Positions 7,451 to 16,520 of a stretch of DNA of 57,912 nt are shown here, piece by piece (position 1 is the first letter of the stretch; the number at the start of each line of letters is the position of its first letter). The stretch is from Verrucomicrobiales bacterium (lineage in GTDB: Bacteria > Verrucomicrobiota > Verrucomicrobiia > Limisphaerales > CANJXF01). The stretch lies in assembly GCA_947478865.1 (NCBI GenBank), contig CANJXF010000027.1, forward strand, positions 1 through 57,912, read 5' to 3'. The position numbers and the translations under genes were made by a program. Under the pieces are notes generated by a model. It worked only from the letters and a program-made list of their open reading frames with translations. It ran no database searches and was not told where the DNA came from.

Positions 7451-8326
7451 TTAGTATACTACTTTGTTCAACGGATATTCAATGATTCCCTCAGCGCCAG
7501 CCGCTTTTAGCTGAGGGATAATTTCACGAGCGACATGCTCGTCTATAATTGTTTCCACTGCAACCCATCCTGACTGACTCAAAGCTGAAATCGTAGGATT
7601 GCGCAACGCGGGCAAGGTTTTCAACAAGCGCGCGATGTTTTTCTCCTCGATATTCATCTTCAAACCCACTTTTGCTTCGGCTTCCAATGCGCCCTTGAGC
7701 AACAATGAAAGCGTCTCAATTTTGCTTCGCTTCCACGTTTCTTTCCACGCCTTGTGATTTACAATTAAGCGCGGCGTGGAGCTCAGCAGCGTTTCGACAA
7801 TGCGCAATTTGTTCGCGCGCAACGAGGAGCCCGTCTCCGTCAGTTCCACAATCGCATCGACCAATTCGTGCGCCTTCATCTCGGTTGCGCCCCAGGAAAA
7901 TTCGACTTCGGCTTTGACGCCATGCTTCCGCAAATACTTTTTCGTCAGGTTAACGACTTCTGTTGCGATCCGTTTGCCTTCCAAATCCTTGACCGTTTTG
8001 ATCGGGGAATTCTCCGGCACGGCCAAAACCCATCGTGCTGGTTGCCGGGTGGCTTTGCTGAAAAGAAATTCGCCGACTTCATGGACGTCAGAATTGTTTT
8101 CCTGCACCCAATCGTGGCCGGTGATGCCGCAGTCCAGATATCCATGCTCAACGTAGCGGCTGATTTCCTGCGCGCGGATCAGGCGAATTTCCAATTCGTC
8201 ATCATCCACGTAAGGAACGTAAGAGCGGCTGCTGATTTGAATATTAAAACCAGCCTTGGCCATCTTCTCGATGGTTGCTTCCTGCAAACTGCCTTTCGGC
8301 AGGCCAAAACGTAATTTTTTTGTCAT
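7451..8326 (-). CDS. hisG: ATP phosphoribosyltransferase, long form
   Basis: HisG condenses ATP and PRPP to phosphoribosyl-ATP, the first and feedback-regulated step of histidine synthesis in the cytoplasm. The protein (291 aa) opens with [14 protein letters not shown], the family's N-terminal signature, has a GITGHDWV segment, and carries the PRPP-binding [19 protein letters not shown] stretch in the second lobe. Residues from about 215 form the ACT-like C-terminal domain that binds histidine, ending [17 protein letters not shown], so this is the long hexameric form that does not need HisZ. I chose the ATG at 8326 because the extra 39 upstream residues look non-homologous. No other his genes are in the window; purN lies 199 bp upstream on the same strand. 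Confidence 0.95.
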   Translation of the reverse strand: MTKKLRFGLPKGSLQEATIEKMAKAGFNIQISSRSYVPYVDDDELEIRLIRAQEISRYVEHGYLDCGITGHDWVQENNSDVHEVGEFLFSKATRQPARWVLAVPENSPIKTVKDLEGKRIATEVVNLTKKYLRKHGVKAEVEFSWGATEMKAHELVDAIVELTETGSSLRANKLRIVETLLSSTPRLIVNHKAWKETWKRSKIETLSLLLKGALEAEAKVGLKMNIEEKNIARLLKTLPALRNPTISALSQSGWVAVETIIDEHVAREIIPQLKAAGAEGIIEYPLNKVVY

Positions 8327-8525
8327 TTCCAATCTCGGGAATCTTAAGCTTGCACGCGGGCGGGACGATTCTCCTGACTTCTTCACGCGCGTCGACTCAT
8401 TGATTTGCCAGTCTCTGCCCCGCAAAGCGACTTTTTTCTTCAAAGGGCTTGTTCAATAATTCTTTGGAGTCCGCGTCGATGAAACGGTGTTCAGAGGAAA
8501 TGCCTCCCAAAACCGCGGGTTTTCC

Positions 8526-9161
8526 TCAAGCCTGAGCCGGTTTCCAAATCGTTTGACGGCCTTGCACTTGAACCTCCCCGCGCGCCAAAGCACCAACTGC
8601 CTCGGGAAAAAGTTCCCATTCAGCCTTTTGGATGCGCACATGCAGACTCTCCGGGGTGTCGCCAGCCAGAACTGGAACAGTTTGCTGCGCAATGATCGGT
8701 CCGGTATCGACGCCTTGATCGACAAAATGCACGGTGCAACCAGTGAATTTGACGCCGTAATCCAGCGCCTGTTTCCAGGATTCCAACCCAGGGAACGCAG
8801 GCAAGAGCGAGGGATGAATATTAATCACGCGATTGGCAAAGACCCGTAGAAACTCGCCTTTCAAAATTCTCATAAAGCCCGCGAGCACGATTAAATCAAC
8901 CTTCGCGTTTTGTAATGTATCGATGAAGGCGCGTTCCGCATCATCGTCGAGCTTGGTCCGAAATTTGCCGGGTGAGATAAATTCTGCGCGCAAACCACGT
9001 TCCCGCGCCCGAGCGAGAATCCCGGCTTCCGCCACATCGCTGATCACGACGGCAATTTCCGCGGGGATTTTTCCTTGCGCACAAGCATCGGCGATCGCGA
9101 CAAAATTCGAGCCTTTGCCGGAGCCAAGCACGCCGATTCGAAATTTCTTTTCGTTATTCAC
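8526..9161 (-). CDS. purN: phosphoribosylglycinamide formyltransferase
   Basis: PurN transfers a formyl group from 10-formyl-tetrahydrofolate to GAR in purine synthesis. The 211-residue product shows the N-terminal [11 protein letters not shown] phosphate-binding loop, the catalytic [12 protein letters not shown] (Asn-His) motif, and the Asp of [11 protein letters not shown] that completes the active site. The length agrees with single-domain PurN (about 200-215 aa). The start is set at GTG 9161, directly before [10 protein letters not shown]; a TTG at 9197 would add 12 residues that look unrelated. It may be transcribed with hisG although the gap is 199 bp. A large inverted repeat (9227-9302) lies just upstream. 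Confidence 0.93.
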   Translation of the reverse strand: MNNEKKFRIGVLGSGKGSNFVAIADACAQGKIPAEIAVVISDVAEAGILARARERGLRAEFISPGKFRTKLDDDAERAFIDTLQNAKVDLIVLAGFMRILKGEFLRVFANRVINIHPSLLPAFPGLESWKQALDYGVKFTGCTVHFVDQGVDTGPIIAQQTVPVLAGDTPESLHVRIQKAEWELFPEAVGALARGEVQVQGRQTIWKPAQA

Positions 9162-9226
9162 TGGTCTTTGTTTCTCGCAGAACGCCAACCGCCGCAAGCG
9201 GAATTAAAACGAACAGCACAGAAGCA

Positions 9227-9302
9227 GACACGAATTTCACGAATTAACACGAATTGGAGAAGGCCCTTTCATGAATTCGTGTTCATTCGTGAAATTCGTG
9301 TC
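9227..9302. repeat. Long inverted repeat with phased CACGAATT words
   Basis: Arms 9227-9255 and 9274-9302 are inverted copies matching at 28 of 29 positions, around an 18-bp loop. Each arm itself contains CACGAATT three times at spacings of 9-10 bp. The DNA can form a cruciform and the RNA a 29-bp hairpin. It lies in the divergent gap between purN and the EVE-domain gene. This 'CACGAATTTCACGAATTAA' style repeat is known to me as a dispersed element of several environmental phyla (memory only). Confidence 0.85.
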
Positions 9303-9349
9303 TCCTCCTTTTCTCTTTCACTTTAAATCTCTCGACTTAAACATTCCGC

Positions 9350-9772
9350 ATGGCGAAAAACTATTGGCTCGTGAAATCGGAACCAGAGTCCTACTCGTGG
9401 ACTGATTTTGTAAAAGACGGGAAAACAGCGTGGACGGGCGTGCGCAATTACGCGGCCAGAAACAATCTTCGCGCGATGAAGCGGGGCGATCCGGTTTTAT
9501 TTTATCACAGCGTCAGCGAGAAACAGATTGTCGGAATCGCTCGCGTGCAAAAGGAATTTTATCCCGACCCGACGGCCGGCGAAGGCGACTGGTCGTGCGT
9601 CGAATTGATTCCGGTGAAAAGTTTGAAAAAGCCGGTGACGCTGGAAACGATCAAGTCGGATAAAATTTTGAAAGAGATTCCGCTGGTTCGCCAATCGCGT
9701 TTGTCGGTCACGGCTTTAAACGAGATTCAGTACAAACGGCTGCTGGAACTTTCGGGATTGGAATCCAAGTGA
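9350..9772 (+). CDS. EVE (PUA-like) domain protein
   Basis: The complete 140-residue protein is one EVE domain, a PUA-like fold that binds modified bases in RNA or DNA. It starts with the family signature YWLVKSEPESYSWTDF and continues with TAWTGVRNYAARNNLRAMKRGD, VLFYHS and IVGIARV, then the late LVRQSRLSVTALNEIQY segment. The aromatic cage region (YWLVKSEP and W around residue 30) is intact. EVE proteins are often associated with defence or RNA modification systems, but here the neighbours are purN and an unknown secreted protein, so no such link is shown. It has its own upstream region containing the large inverted repeat. Confidence 0.93.
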   Translation: MAKNYWLVKSEPESYSWTDFVKDGKTAWTGVRNYAARNNLRAMKRGDPVLFYHSVSEKQIVGIARVQKEFYPDPTAGEGDWSCVELIPVKSLKKPVTLETIKSDKILKEIPLVRQSRLSVTALNEIQYKRLLELSGLESK

Positions 9773-9873
9773 AAACGAAAAGTTGGACGACTGTGAAAAT
9801 CTCGCCGAACTGCCAACCTGCCAATAGATGTTGGACGCAGGACAGGTCATGGTTGCTCCTTCTTGAGGGGTTC

Positions 9874-11223
9874 CTACTCCAATCGTTGCTTTAGGGCCGC
9901 AATGGCGAGGTCGGCTACCGCCTCGGGATTCCTCGCGGTGCCTTTGGCTTCGAGTTCAGTCTTGGCTTTTAGCATCGCTGGCTCCGAGCTGCCATCAACA
10001 ATCTTCAGAATCTCACGGAGAGCAACATCGCAGACGCGTTGGCGCGGTGGAGTGTTGGCTAATCCTTCCTCCTGCGGATGAACGGCAATACGTCTATCAT
10101 CCAGTCCGGGCCGGAGCACCGGCACCAGGCTTCGCGCACCAATATCGCCGGCCTCCGACGCAGCCTCGCACCAGGAATACAGGTCACCCGCAGCGAGGAA
10201 GGTCACGTTGGTGTTTAACAAATGGCGATGGCGCAGCAAACCGGCAGCAAGATGCGCGATCTGGTCTTTATTCGTTGCCCAATCCGGCCGGTGATACCCC
10301 AGGACCAGAAGCAAGGAGCTTTGGCCGGTATTTTCGAAGAGCGAAACCAGGGGTGCCGCCCAGTCGCGATTCCAGAGCTGCTCGGCGAGCAAATCATCGA
10401 CGGCGCGGAAGTTCCCCTCCTCGAGCTCTTTCCTATAGAGCTGCACCACTGTGGGATCGTCCGCGAAACGCCTGGCCAGCACTTGTACCGCTGAATTGCG
10501 GCCATCAACAGAGTTTTGCCGGGATTTGCGTGCGGCCAACAATTCTTCAAGGCTTGCAGCATCCGCCACCTCCTGGACCGCGGCAAGAGAATGAAGTCGA
10601 TAGCCGTGGCCAAACTCGTATTTTGGATGCGCCAGGAGTTCTTTAAAGCGCAGGCTCATGGAGGCCATTTCCTCTCGGGTCGGGTAGCGCCACATGAAAC
10701 CGAACTTCACACCTTCACGTGGGACGGAAAAAGACGTGTTATCCGAAAGACGCACGTTCCCTTTGGCAACGAGATCGACCTGAAAGCCCTCTCTAGGGGG
10801 CAATCCCAAGTTTGCCAGGCCGCATTCAAATACACCGTGCTGGTTCGCCCTAGTTCTTCCCGGAGGCAAGTTCCCGTTGTAGATGACTCCACTGGTCATA
10901 CCACCCATAAAGACCGATGCTTTGGTGGCCCGGTTCACCCGTGTACCGGACAAGTCGAACCATGCCTGGGCAACACCCAGTGCTTCCCCCGTTTGATTGT
11001 TCAATTCAACGAACATGTAATCCTCATCGGCCAACGAAGCCTCAGGCAGGTAGTTAAGAGTTGCTGAGAGGATTTGATTAGTCCAAAGCACTACCGATTT
11101 CCACCGGGTGCTCGCCGAAGCCCCGGGTAGACTCGACGCTGAGCCGCCGGCGGCGTGAATCATGCCGAGCACCGGCATCAGGCACAGGTATATTAGAACT
11201 CTGAGACTCACTTTCGTAGGCAT
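9874..11223 (-). CDS. hypothetical secreted protein (449 aa)
   Basis: The start at 11223 gives a standard signal peptide (MPTKVSLRVLIYLCLMPVLG...HAAG). A more upstream start is possible but spoils it. The mature N-terminal half (about 40-190) appears beta-rich, including VELNNQTGEALGVAQAWFDLSGTRV, which looks like an Ig-like or carbohydrate-binding sandwich. The C-terminal half is alpha-helical with repeated helices (LEELLAARKSR, FADDPTVVQLYRKELEEG, AEQLWNRDWAAPLVSLFENTGQ), resembling a HEAT-like solenoid. I do not recognise a family. It is isolated on the minus strand between the convergent EVE gene and the LysE gene, 146 bp from the latter's stop. Confidence 0.65.
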   Translation of the reverse strand: MPTKVSLRVLIYLCLMPVLGMIHAAGGSASSLPGASASTRWKSVVLWTNQILSATLNYLPEASLADEDYMFVELNNQTGEALGVAQAWFDLSGTRVNRATKASVFMGGMTSGVIYNGNLPPGRTRANQHGVFECGLANLGLPPREGFQVDLVAKGNVRLSDNTSFSVPREGVKFGFMWRYPTREEMASMSLRFKELLAHPKYEFGHGYRLHSLAAVQEVADAASLEELLAARKSRQNSVDGRNSAVQVLARRFADDPTVVQLYRKELEEGNFRAVDDLLAEQLWNRDWAAPLVSLFENTGQSSLLLVLGYHRPDWATNKDQIAHLAAGLLRHRHLLNTNVTFLAAGDLYSWCEAASEAGDIGARSLVPVLRPGLDDRRIAVHPQEEGLANTPPRQRVCDVALREILKIVDGSSEPAMLKAKTELEAKGTARNPEAVADLAIAALKQRLE

Positions 11224-11369
11224 GCCAACCTCACGCCGTCCAACATTATGATTATTCCGCACCCCATGCACGACACAGTGCATGATTGATTTTTGCAAGG
11301 GCTTCATAATTCCGCGCTTATCAAAGCCGATACGCGACTTTCTGTGAAGAATTATTCCTGGAGAAAAAT

Positions 11370-12038
11370 CTACATCTTATGATGCGTCATTTGCCAAACG
11401 ATGCGGATGCCGTGAATTACTGCCAACAAAATCAATCCGATTCCTGAAAAGTGTTCGATGCGTAAAAGGTTTTTTTCAGTCAAAATTTTGTGCTTTCGGG
11501 AAACGGCATAGCTCAAACTTGTGAACCAGAGGCTGGCCCCGACGCCGACGCCAAAGATGCAGGAGAATTTGGCTTGGCCAACCGGCTCGACCCAGTCGCG
11601 TGAAATAAAATTCGCCGCCATTACAATCCAGAGGAGCAAGACGCCCGGATTTCCCATCACCCGGACGAATCCAATCATATAAGCGGAGTGCGGATGGAGT
11701 TGTTTCTCAATTTTTTCTTCAAGCCGGTGGGTCGCAGGAATTGATTTGGCCTTTAAAAATTTCAAGCCCAGATAAAGCAGGAAAACAAAGCTGGATAATT
11801 CCATCGCCGCTTTGATAACTCGATTGCCAAAGAAGGAGGCAAAGCCAGTAAAGGCCACAGTGCAGTAAATTAAATCCATCGTCACCGCGCCGAATGCGAT
11901 CATGATCGCCCAGAGGAAACCGCGGCGCGCACCTTCGTTGATGATGGTCAGGTTGACCGGGCCGACCGGCACTGAGAGCAGCAGGCCACTGATCAAACCC
12001 GTCAAAGCCGCCAGCACGTTTGGGTGATTATCAAACAT
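11370..12038 (-). CDS. LysE/RhtB-type amino acid exporter
   Basis: The 222-residue membrane protein has about six hydrophobic segments and the LysE-family start SGLLLSVPVGPVNLTIINEGARRGF, whose GPVN and G-x-R-G residues are diagnostic. Members export lysine, arginine, homoserine or threonine down the proton gradient. Further matches are the FGAVTMDLIYC of helix 2 and the LLYLGLKFLKAK segment before the cytoplasmic loop (about 95-120), which is charged and longer than usual. It is the last gene of a leftward operon psd-pssA-lysE, starting only 3 bp after the pssA stop. The link between lipid synthesis and amino acid export may be coincidental; a role in serine or ethanolamine metabolites is a guess. 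Confidence 0.85.
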   Translation of the reverse strand: MFDNHPNVLAALTGLISGLLLSVPVGPVNLTIINEGARRGFLWAIMIAFGAVTMDLIYCTVAFTGFASFFGNRVIKAAMELSSFVFLLYLGLKFLKAKSIPATHRLEEKIEKQLHPHSAYMIGFVRVMGNPGVLLLWIVMAANFISRDWVEPVGQAKFSCIFGVGVGASLWFTSLSYAVSRKHKILTEKNLLRIEHFSGIGLILLAVIHGIRIVWQMTHHKM

Positions 12039-12041
12039 GGA

Positions 12042-12908
12042 TTAGCCCAGAGTTGAGGGAGAGGCTTCATCGTCGTCCTCGTCCTCAATTTCGTGCCGCA
12101 TTCTGCGGGAAATATGCGGGCGGATGAATCCATAGAGCAGATAAAGGGTGAACAGGGCCGGCAAAACCACCTGCAAAATTTTGTCCCAAAGAAGAACGAA
12201 AAATCCGATGAGCAATACGATGAAAATCATCTTCGTAAAAGTCCGGGTCGCTCGGAAATCCAGCTGCTTGAAGGTCGGATATTTCACCTCGCTCACCATC
12301 ATCATCGAGAGGAAAACCATGATCACCGGCAAAGCAAACCGCCAACTGCCTGTGGAAAAATTCTTATCTTCCAACCACATCAGGAACAAGGTGATCGACG
12401 CCACCAGCCCGGCGGCAGCTGGAATAGGGAAGCCCAAGAACTCCTTGCCTCCCCCGCCTCCGGACATGGTCGCAAGGCAATTAAATCGGGCCAATCGGAA
12501 GGCGCCGCAAATCAGATAAACGGACGCGATAAACCAACCGAGTTGTGGGTACTTGATGAAGACGCCATTGAGAACAATGCGATGGACTAAAAACGCCGGA
12601 GCCGCTCCAAAAGAAATGATGTCGGCTAACGAATCAAATTCCCGGCCGAAAGGGCTTTCGCAGCCGCCCATGCGAGCCACGCGGCCATCCAGCAGATCGA
12701 AAATACACGCGAGCAAGATGAAGAACAGCGCGTGTCGAATTACGCGATTGAAATCAGCGAGGTTCGAGGCATCGGCTTCCACAATTTTGGTGAGCGCGAG
12801 AAATCCACAGAAGAGATTCCCGGCCGTCATCAAATTCGGCAGGAAATAGATTTTTAATTTCGCCTGGGGCGGTTCCGGTTCAGCCGCTTGGACCTCGGGA
12901 TTTGCCAT
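12042..12908 (-). CDS. pssA: CDP-diacylglycerol-serine O-phosphatidyltransferase
   Basis: PssA makes phosphatidylserine from CDP-diacylglycerol and serine at the inner membrane. The protein (288 aa) is polytopic, with the CDP-alcohol phosphotransferase motif spread as LDGRVARMGGCESPFGREFD, then SLADIISFG, containing the catalytic and metal-binding aspartates. It begins LKIYFLPNLMTAGNLFCGFLAL, the usual first membrane helix of PssA. A start at 12908 is chosen because it leaves one base after the psd stop codon; a start at 12944 would overlap psd. The C-terminal tail is acidic (EDEDDDEASP). Together with psd it gives the two-step route to phosphatidylethanolamine. Confidence 0.93.
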   Translation of the reverse strand: MANPEVQAAEPEPPQAKLKIYFLPNLMTAGNLFCGFLALTKIVEADASNLADFNRVIRHALFFILLACIFDLLDGRVARMGGCESPFGREFDSLADIISFGAAPAFLVHRIVLNGVFIKYPQLGWFIASVYLICGAFRLARFNCLATMSGGGGGKEFLGFPIPAAAGLVASITLFLMWLEDKNFSTGSWRFALPVIMVFLSMMMVSEVKYPTFKQLDFRATRTFTKMIFIVLLIGFFVLLWDKILQVVLPALFTLYLLYGFIRPHISRRMRHEIEDEDDDEASPSTLG

Positions 12909-12909
12909 G

Positions 12910-13596
12910 CTACGCCTTCGCCGCAATGATGGTTTCGCCGCCAACGACTTTGTCGCCGATTTTGGCGCGCACGGTGTAATTCAGCGGCAGGTAGAGATCC
13001 ACGCGTGAGCCGAATTGAATCAGGCTGATGCGCTCGCCGGCAGCAACGGTGTCATTGACCGCGACCCACGGAATAATGCGGCGCGCGATCAAGCCGGCGA
13101 TCAGGCGGACGCCGATTTTTTCAGCAGGGTTTTCGGACGGCAAGAAGCCGATCAACACATTTTCGTTGTGAACGGCAGAATCCGTTTTCATGGCGTTGAT
13201 GAACAAACCAGAGGTGTGTTTCAGAAAAGCAACCCGGCCAGCGACGGGCGATTGCTGCACGTGAACGTTGAACACGTTGAGAAAAATGGATACGCGCTTG
13301 CACTTGCCGCCGATGAATTCGTTTTCGGAAGTTTCGTCGATGACATCAATGGTTCCGTGCGCGGGAGAAACGACAAGATTCTTGCCGCTCGGCACGGTGG
13401 GATTTGGATCGCGGAAAAAATAAAGGGTGAAAAGAACGAAGATGAGCCAAATGAAAACCAGGGCCGAGGCAAGAGCCAGGACAATTCCCCCGAGGAATTT
13501 GGCGATTAAGCCTGCGGCCAGAATGGCAACCAGCAGGACTAAAGATGTAATTATTAATTTTAGCGCCGCTTGGGACGCTTTTCCCGAATGCTTCAT
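12910..13596 (-). CDS. psd: phosphatidylserine decarboxylase, short type
   Basis: Psd decarboxylates phosphatidylserine to phosphatidylethanolamine. The 228-residue proenzyme has two membrane helices (about 14-60), followed by YFFRDPNPTVP, the SPAHGTI segment and HVQQSPVAG (conserved HVxRSP-like). The self-cleavage site is FGSR, cut between Gly196 and Ser197 to make the pyruvoyl group. Length and order match the short, PSD-A type. At the position of the usual SPADG motif, the Asp is His (SPAHG), which is the residue generally included in the catalytic triad; this is noted as unusual. It is the first gene of psd-pssA-lysE and starts 43 bp after the glnD stop. Confidence 0.9.
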   Translation of the reverse strand: MKHSGKASQAALKLIITSLVLLVAILAAGLIAKFLGGIVLALASALVFIWLIFVLFTLYFFRDPNPTVPSGKNLVVSPAHGTIDVIDETSENEFIGGKCKRVSIFLNVFNVHVQQSPVAGRVAFLKHTSGLFINAMKTDSAVHNENVLIGFLPSENPAEKIGVRLIAGLIARRIIPWVAVNDTVAAGERISLIQFGSRVDLYLPLNYTVRAKIGDKVVGGETIIAAKA

Positions 13597-13639
13597 GTTT
13601 TAAGAGTAGGGTTCAGTAAACAAAGTTCAAAGGCAAAGT

Positions 13640-16408
13640 TCATCCGAGCCGATTGATTGCGGAACGCAGTTTTTTCTCGATTTGTTTTTGCCGGTCTGGA
13701 CCGGTGATTTTGCTGCCATCGCTTTCCGCGATGTAAAAGCTGTCGATCGCCGCGCCTTTTTCGGTCGAGATTTTCGCGACGTAAATATCGAGTTCCAAAT
13801 CATTTAGCACCCGTGAAATGGCGTAGAGCAAACCAACACTATCTTCGGTTTCAACCTGGACGATGGTGCGCGTTTCGGAAGTTTCATTGTCAAAATCGAT
13901 CACCGTTGTGATTCGTTCCCCTTGGAAATTGTTTGCGATACCAGCCGTTTTTGTTTTCTCGATGAGCGCAGTGAGATCGATTTCTTCACCGTTAAGGATT
14001 TTATTCAGCACGGTCTCAAATGACTCACGCTCCTCGCGTTTGGCCAGCAGACCGGTTTTCGCATCGGTCACAAAAAACGTATCGAGAATGATTCCGTCGC
14101 CCCGTGTGATGATTTCAGCGCTTAAAATATTCAATCCCGCCGCGGTCAGCGACCCGGTGATTTTGCTGAATAACCCCGCGCGATCCCAAGTGCAAACATG
14201 TACGGTGGTGTAACCTCGATCCGGTTCGTTATGCCAACTAACCACCGGCGAGAGAGCTTGCTCGTTTTCCGATAATTGATAATGCATGAACCGATGCACC
14301 TGGGTGAGGTCGGTGAGAATTTCCTGGGCGGTGTTAATTTGGAAATAGCGCGATGGCAGATTGGCAAAATGCGCTTGCACTTCATCGGAGCTAAAGCTCG
14401 GAGGCATGAGGCGCTCCACTTCGTCGGCGAGCAATTCGCGCTGCTTTTCCTCGACTCGTGAGAATTCAGTCCCGCCAATCAGCATTTCGCGAGTGCGGGA
14501 AAACAAGGTCCAGAGCAGGGAATCCTTGAAACCGTTCCAAAGCTGGTCGCTCGTGCCCATGGAGTCCGCAAAGGTGTGCAACGTGAGCAGGGTGAGGTTT
14601 TCCACCGTTTGAATCTGGTGCGCAAAATTGCGGATCACCGAGGGATCTTCCAGGTCGCGGCGCTGCGAGACTTGCGCCATCGTTAAATGATGCTCGATGA
14701 CGAGGCTGAGCGTGTGCGTGGTCGCGCCGTCAAGGCCGAGTCGGCGCGCGACGCGCAACGCAAGCCGGCTGCCGACCTCCTCGTGTTTACCGGAGCGGGC
14801 GGCTTTGCCGGAATCGTGCAGGAGCAGGGCGAGATATAATACGAATGGGCGTTCCACCGTTCGGAAAAGTTCAGCATAAGCGTCGGAGGGCGGGGTCTTC
14901 GCCGTCCAGACTTGATCGAGCTTTTCGATGCAGACCAGGGTGTGTTCGTCGGTGGTGTATTGATGATAAAACTCGTGTTGAACCAGGCAGGTGAGCCGTC
15001 CGAACTCGGGTAGAAATTTCCCAAGAAAACCAACCTCGTGCATGGCGCGGAGCACGGGCGCGACGCTGCCGCGTTGGTCGAGGATTTCCAAAAAGGTTTC
15101 GCGCACATGGGCGTCGCGCAGAAAGGAATTATTGACCAGCGGGAGCTGGTTGCGAATGAGTTGCGCGAGGTCGGGATGCAGCTTCAGGTCGCGCTGCTGT
15201 GCGTAGAGAAAAACCCGCATCAAGCGCTTGGGCCGATCGCGGAATACATGCTGGTTGAGCGGATGGATTTCGCCATCGAGAACTTTGAAGCCATCGATGA
15301 TTTGCTGGCGCATGCGCTGCGTTTGTGTTTGCAGCATGCGGCGAAACGACGGAAGAAAACTTTGGCTTGGGAGCAGCGCGAGTCGTCGTTCGACCGTGCG
15401 GGTGATCAAGTCAATGTTGCGCGTGTGAGTGTAGAAATCGCCCATGAACTGTTCGATCCGTTTGCTGGCGGATCGGTCGCGATAGCCAAGGTTGTGGGCG
15501 ATGGAGGGCTGAATGCTTTTCCCCAGCACATCGACCGGTCGCCCCACGTGGTAATGAACCTCGTTGCGGACGCGCAGGAGAAAATCGTAGGCGGCTTCGA
15601 GCTGCTTACGTTCGCTGGCGCTGATCATTTCCTTTTGTTGCAACTCGCTGAGGGAACGGGTGCGGTATTTGAAAAAGGCCATCCAGATCAGGTTTTGATA
15701 ATCGCGCAGGCCGCCGCAGCCGTTCTTGATATTTGGTTCCTGCATGAAAGCGGAATTGCCAAATTTCGCGCGTCGCGCCGCCTGGTCTTGCACGCGGGCG
15801 TTGATGTATTCGTCTTCATGCCCGGAAACGCATTTGGACAAAACCGTTTTCTCAAATTTGTCGAACAGAGCCTGGCTTCCGGTGATGAGCCGCGCTTCAA
15901 TCAGCGACGTCTTGGATTGCATGTCGCTGTTCGCCACTTTCACACAATCATCAAGGCTCCGGACGGAATGTCCGACTTTCAACCCGATGTCCCAGAGCGT
16001 GTAGAGCAAGCCGTCGGTCACGGCGGTCAAAGTGGGATGAACTTTTCCGCGCGTCACCAAATCGCCGTCATGCAAAAACATGATGTCAATGTCGCTGTGG
16101 GGATTAAGTTCACCTCGTCCATACCCGCCGATGGCGACCAGCGCGAGGGCAGGGACTTTTCCCGAATCGGGCTCCCTCAGGTTCGTGACCGCTTCCAAAA
16201 TGTAGCGCAACGAGACGTCCAGGATGGCGGAGCGCGCCTGACAGACTTCGCGGCCACTGCCGCCCGCGCGATGGAGAATCTTCAGCCGGTGCGTTTCAAC
16301 TTTGAGGAAATTTTTGTAGCGCGCCAATTCCTCGGAAGGCTGGCGGCCTTTCGGCAAAGTCAATCGGCCGGCGGCATTTGTTTCGATTTTTTCCAACAAG
16401 GTTGGCAT
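13640..16408 (-). CDS. glnD: [protein-PII] uridylyltransferase/uridylyl-removing enzyme
   Basis: GlnD senses glutamine and uridylylates or deuridylylates PII, thereby regulating nitrogen assimilation. The 922-residue protein has, in order: an N-terminal nucleotidyltransferase domain with GGYGRGELNPHSDIDIMFLHD (Asp106 and Asp108 bind metal); a PII-uridylyltransferase helical region; an HD hydrolase domain with LLHDSGKAARSGKHEEVG; and two C-terminal ACT domains (YTTVHVCTWDRAGLFSKITG and IVQVETEDSVGLLYAISRVLND). All signature residues are visible and the length is typical (about 850-950). No glnB is in the window. It is divergent from the sigma factor gene at 16521, with 112 bp between starts. 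An antisense open frame of 497 residues inside it is a GC-rich shadow. Confidence 0.95.
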   Translation of the reverse strand: MPTLLEKIETNAAGRLTLPKGRQPSEELARYKNFLKVETHRLKILHRAGGSGREVCQARSAILDVSLRYILEAVTNLREPDSGKVPALALVAIGGYGRGELNPHSDIDIMFLHDGDLVTRGKVHPTLTAVTDGLLYTLWDIGLKVGHSVRSLDDCVKVANSDMQSKTSLIEARLITGSQALFDKFEKTVLSKCVSGHEDEYINARVQDQAARRAKFGNSAFMQEPNIKNGCGGLRDYQNLIWMAFFKYRTRSLSELQQKEMISASERKQLEAAYDFLLRVRNEVHYHVGRPVDVLGKSIQPSIAHNLGYRDRSASKRIEQFMGDFYTHTRNIDLITRTVERRLALLPSQSFLPSFRRMLQTQTQRMRQQIIDGFKVLDGEIHPLNQHVFRDRPKRLMRVFLYAQQRDLKLHPDLAQLIRNQLPLVNNSFLRDAHVRETFLEILDQRGSVAPVLRAMHEVGFLGKFLPEFGRLTCLVQHEFYHQYTTDEHTLVCIEKLDQVWTAKTPPSDAYAELFRTVERPFVLYLALLLHDSGKAARSGKHEEVGSRLALRVARRLGLDGATTHTLSLVIEHHLTMAQVSQRRDLEDPSVIRNFAHQIQTVENLTLLTLHTFADSMGTSDQLWNGFKDSLLWTLFSRTREMLIGGTEFSRVEEKQRELLADEVERLMPPSFSSDEVQAHFANLPSRYFQINTAQEILTDLTQVHRFMHYQLSENEQALSPVVSWHNEPDRGYTTVHVCTWDRAGLFSKITGSLTAAGLNILSAEIITRGDGIILDTFFVTDAKTGLLAKREERESFETVLNKILNGEEIDLTALIEKTKTAGIANNFQGERITTVIDFDNETSETRTIVQVETEDSVGLLYAISRVLNDLELDIYVAKISTEKGAAIDSFYIAESDGSKITGPDRQKQIEKKLRSAINRLG

Positions 16409-16520
16409 TCATTCGGGAAGTTAGCGGTTGGAATAAGCAGGCGCAAGGAGCGTGCTGAAGCGGGTGAGAAAAAGTCGCAACCTTGTGGGACATCCGGTTT
16501 TAACTACAGTATCCATTGTA

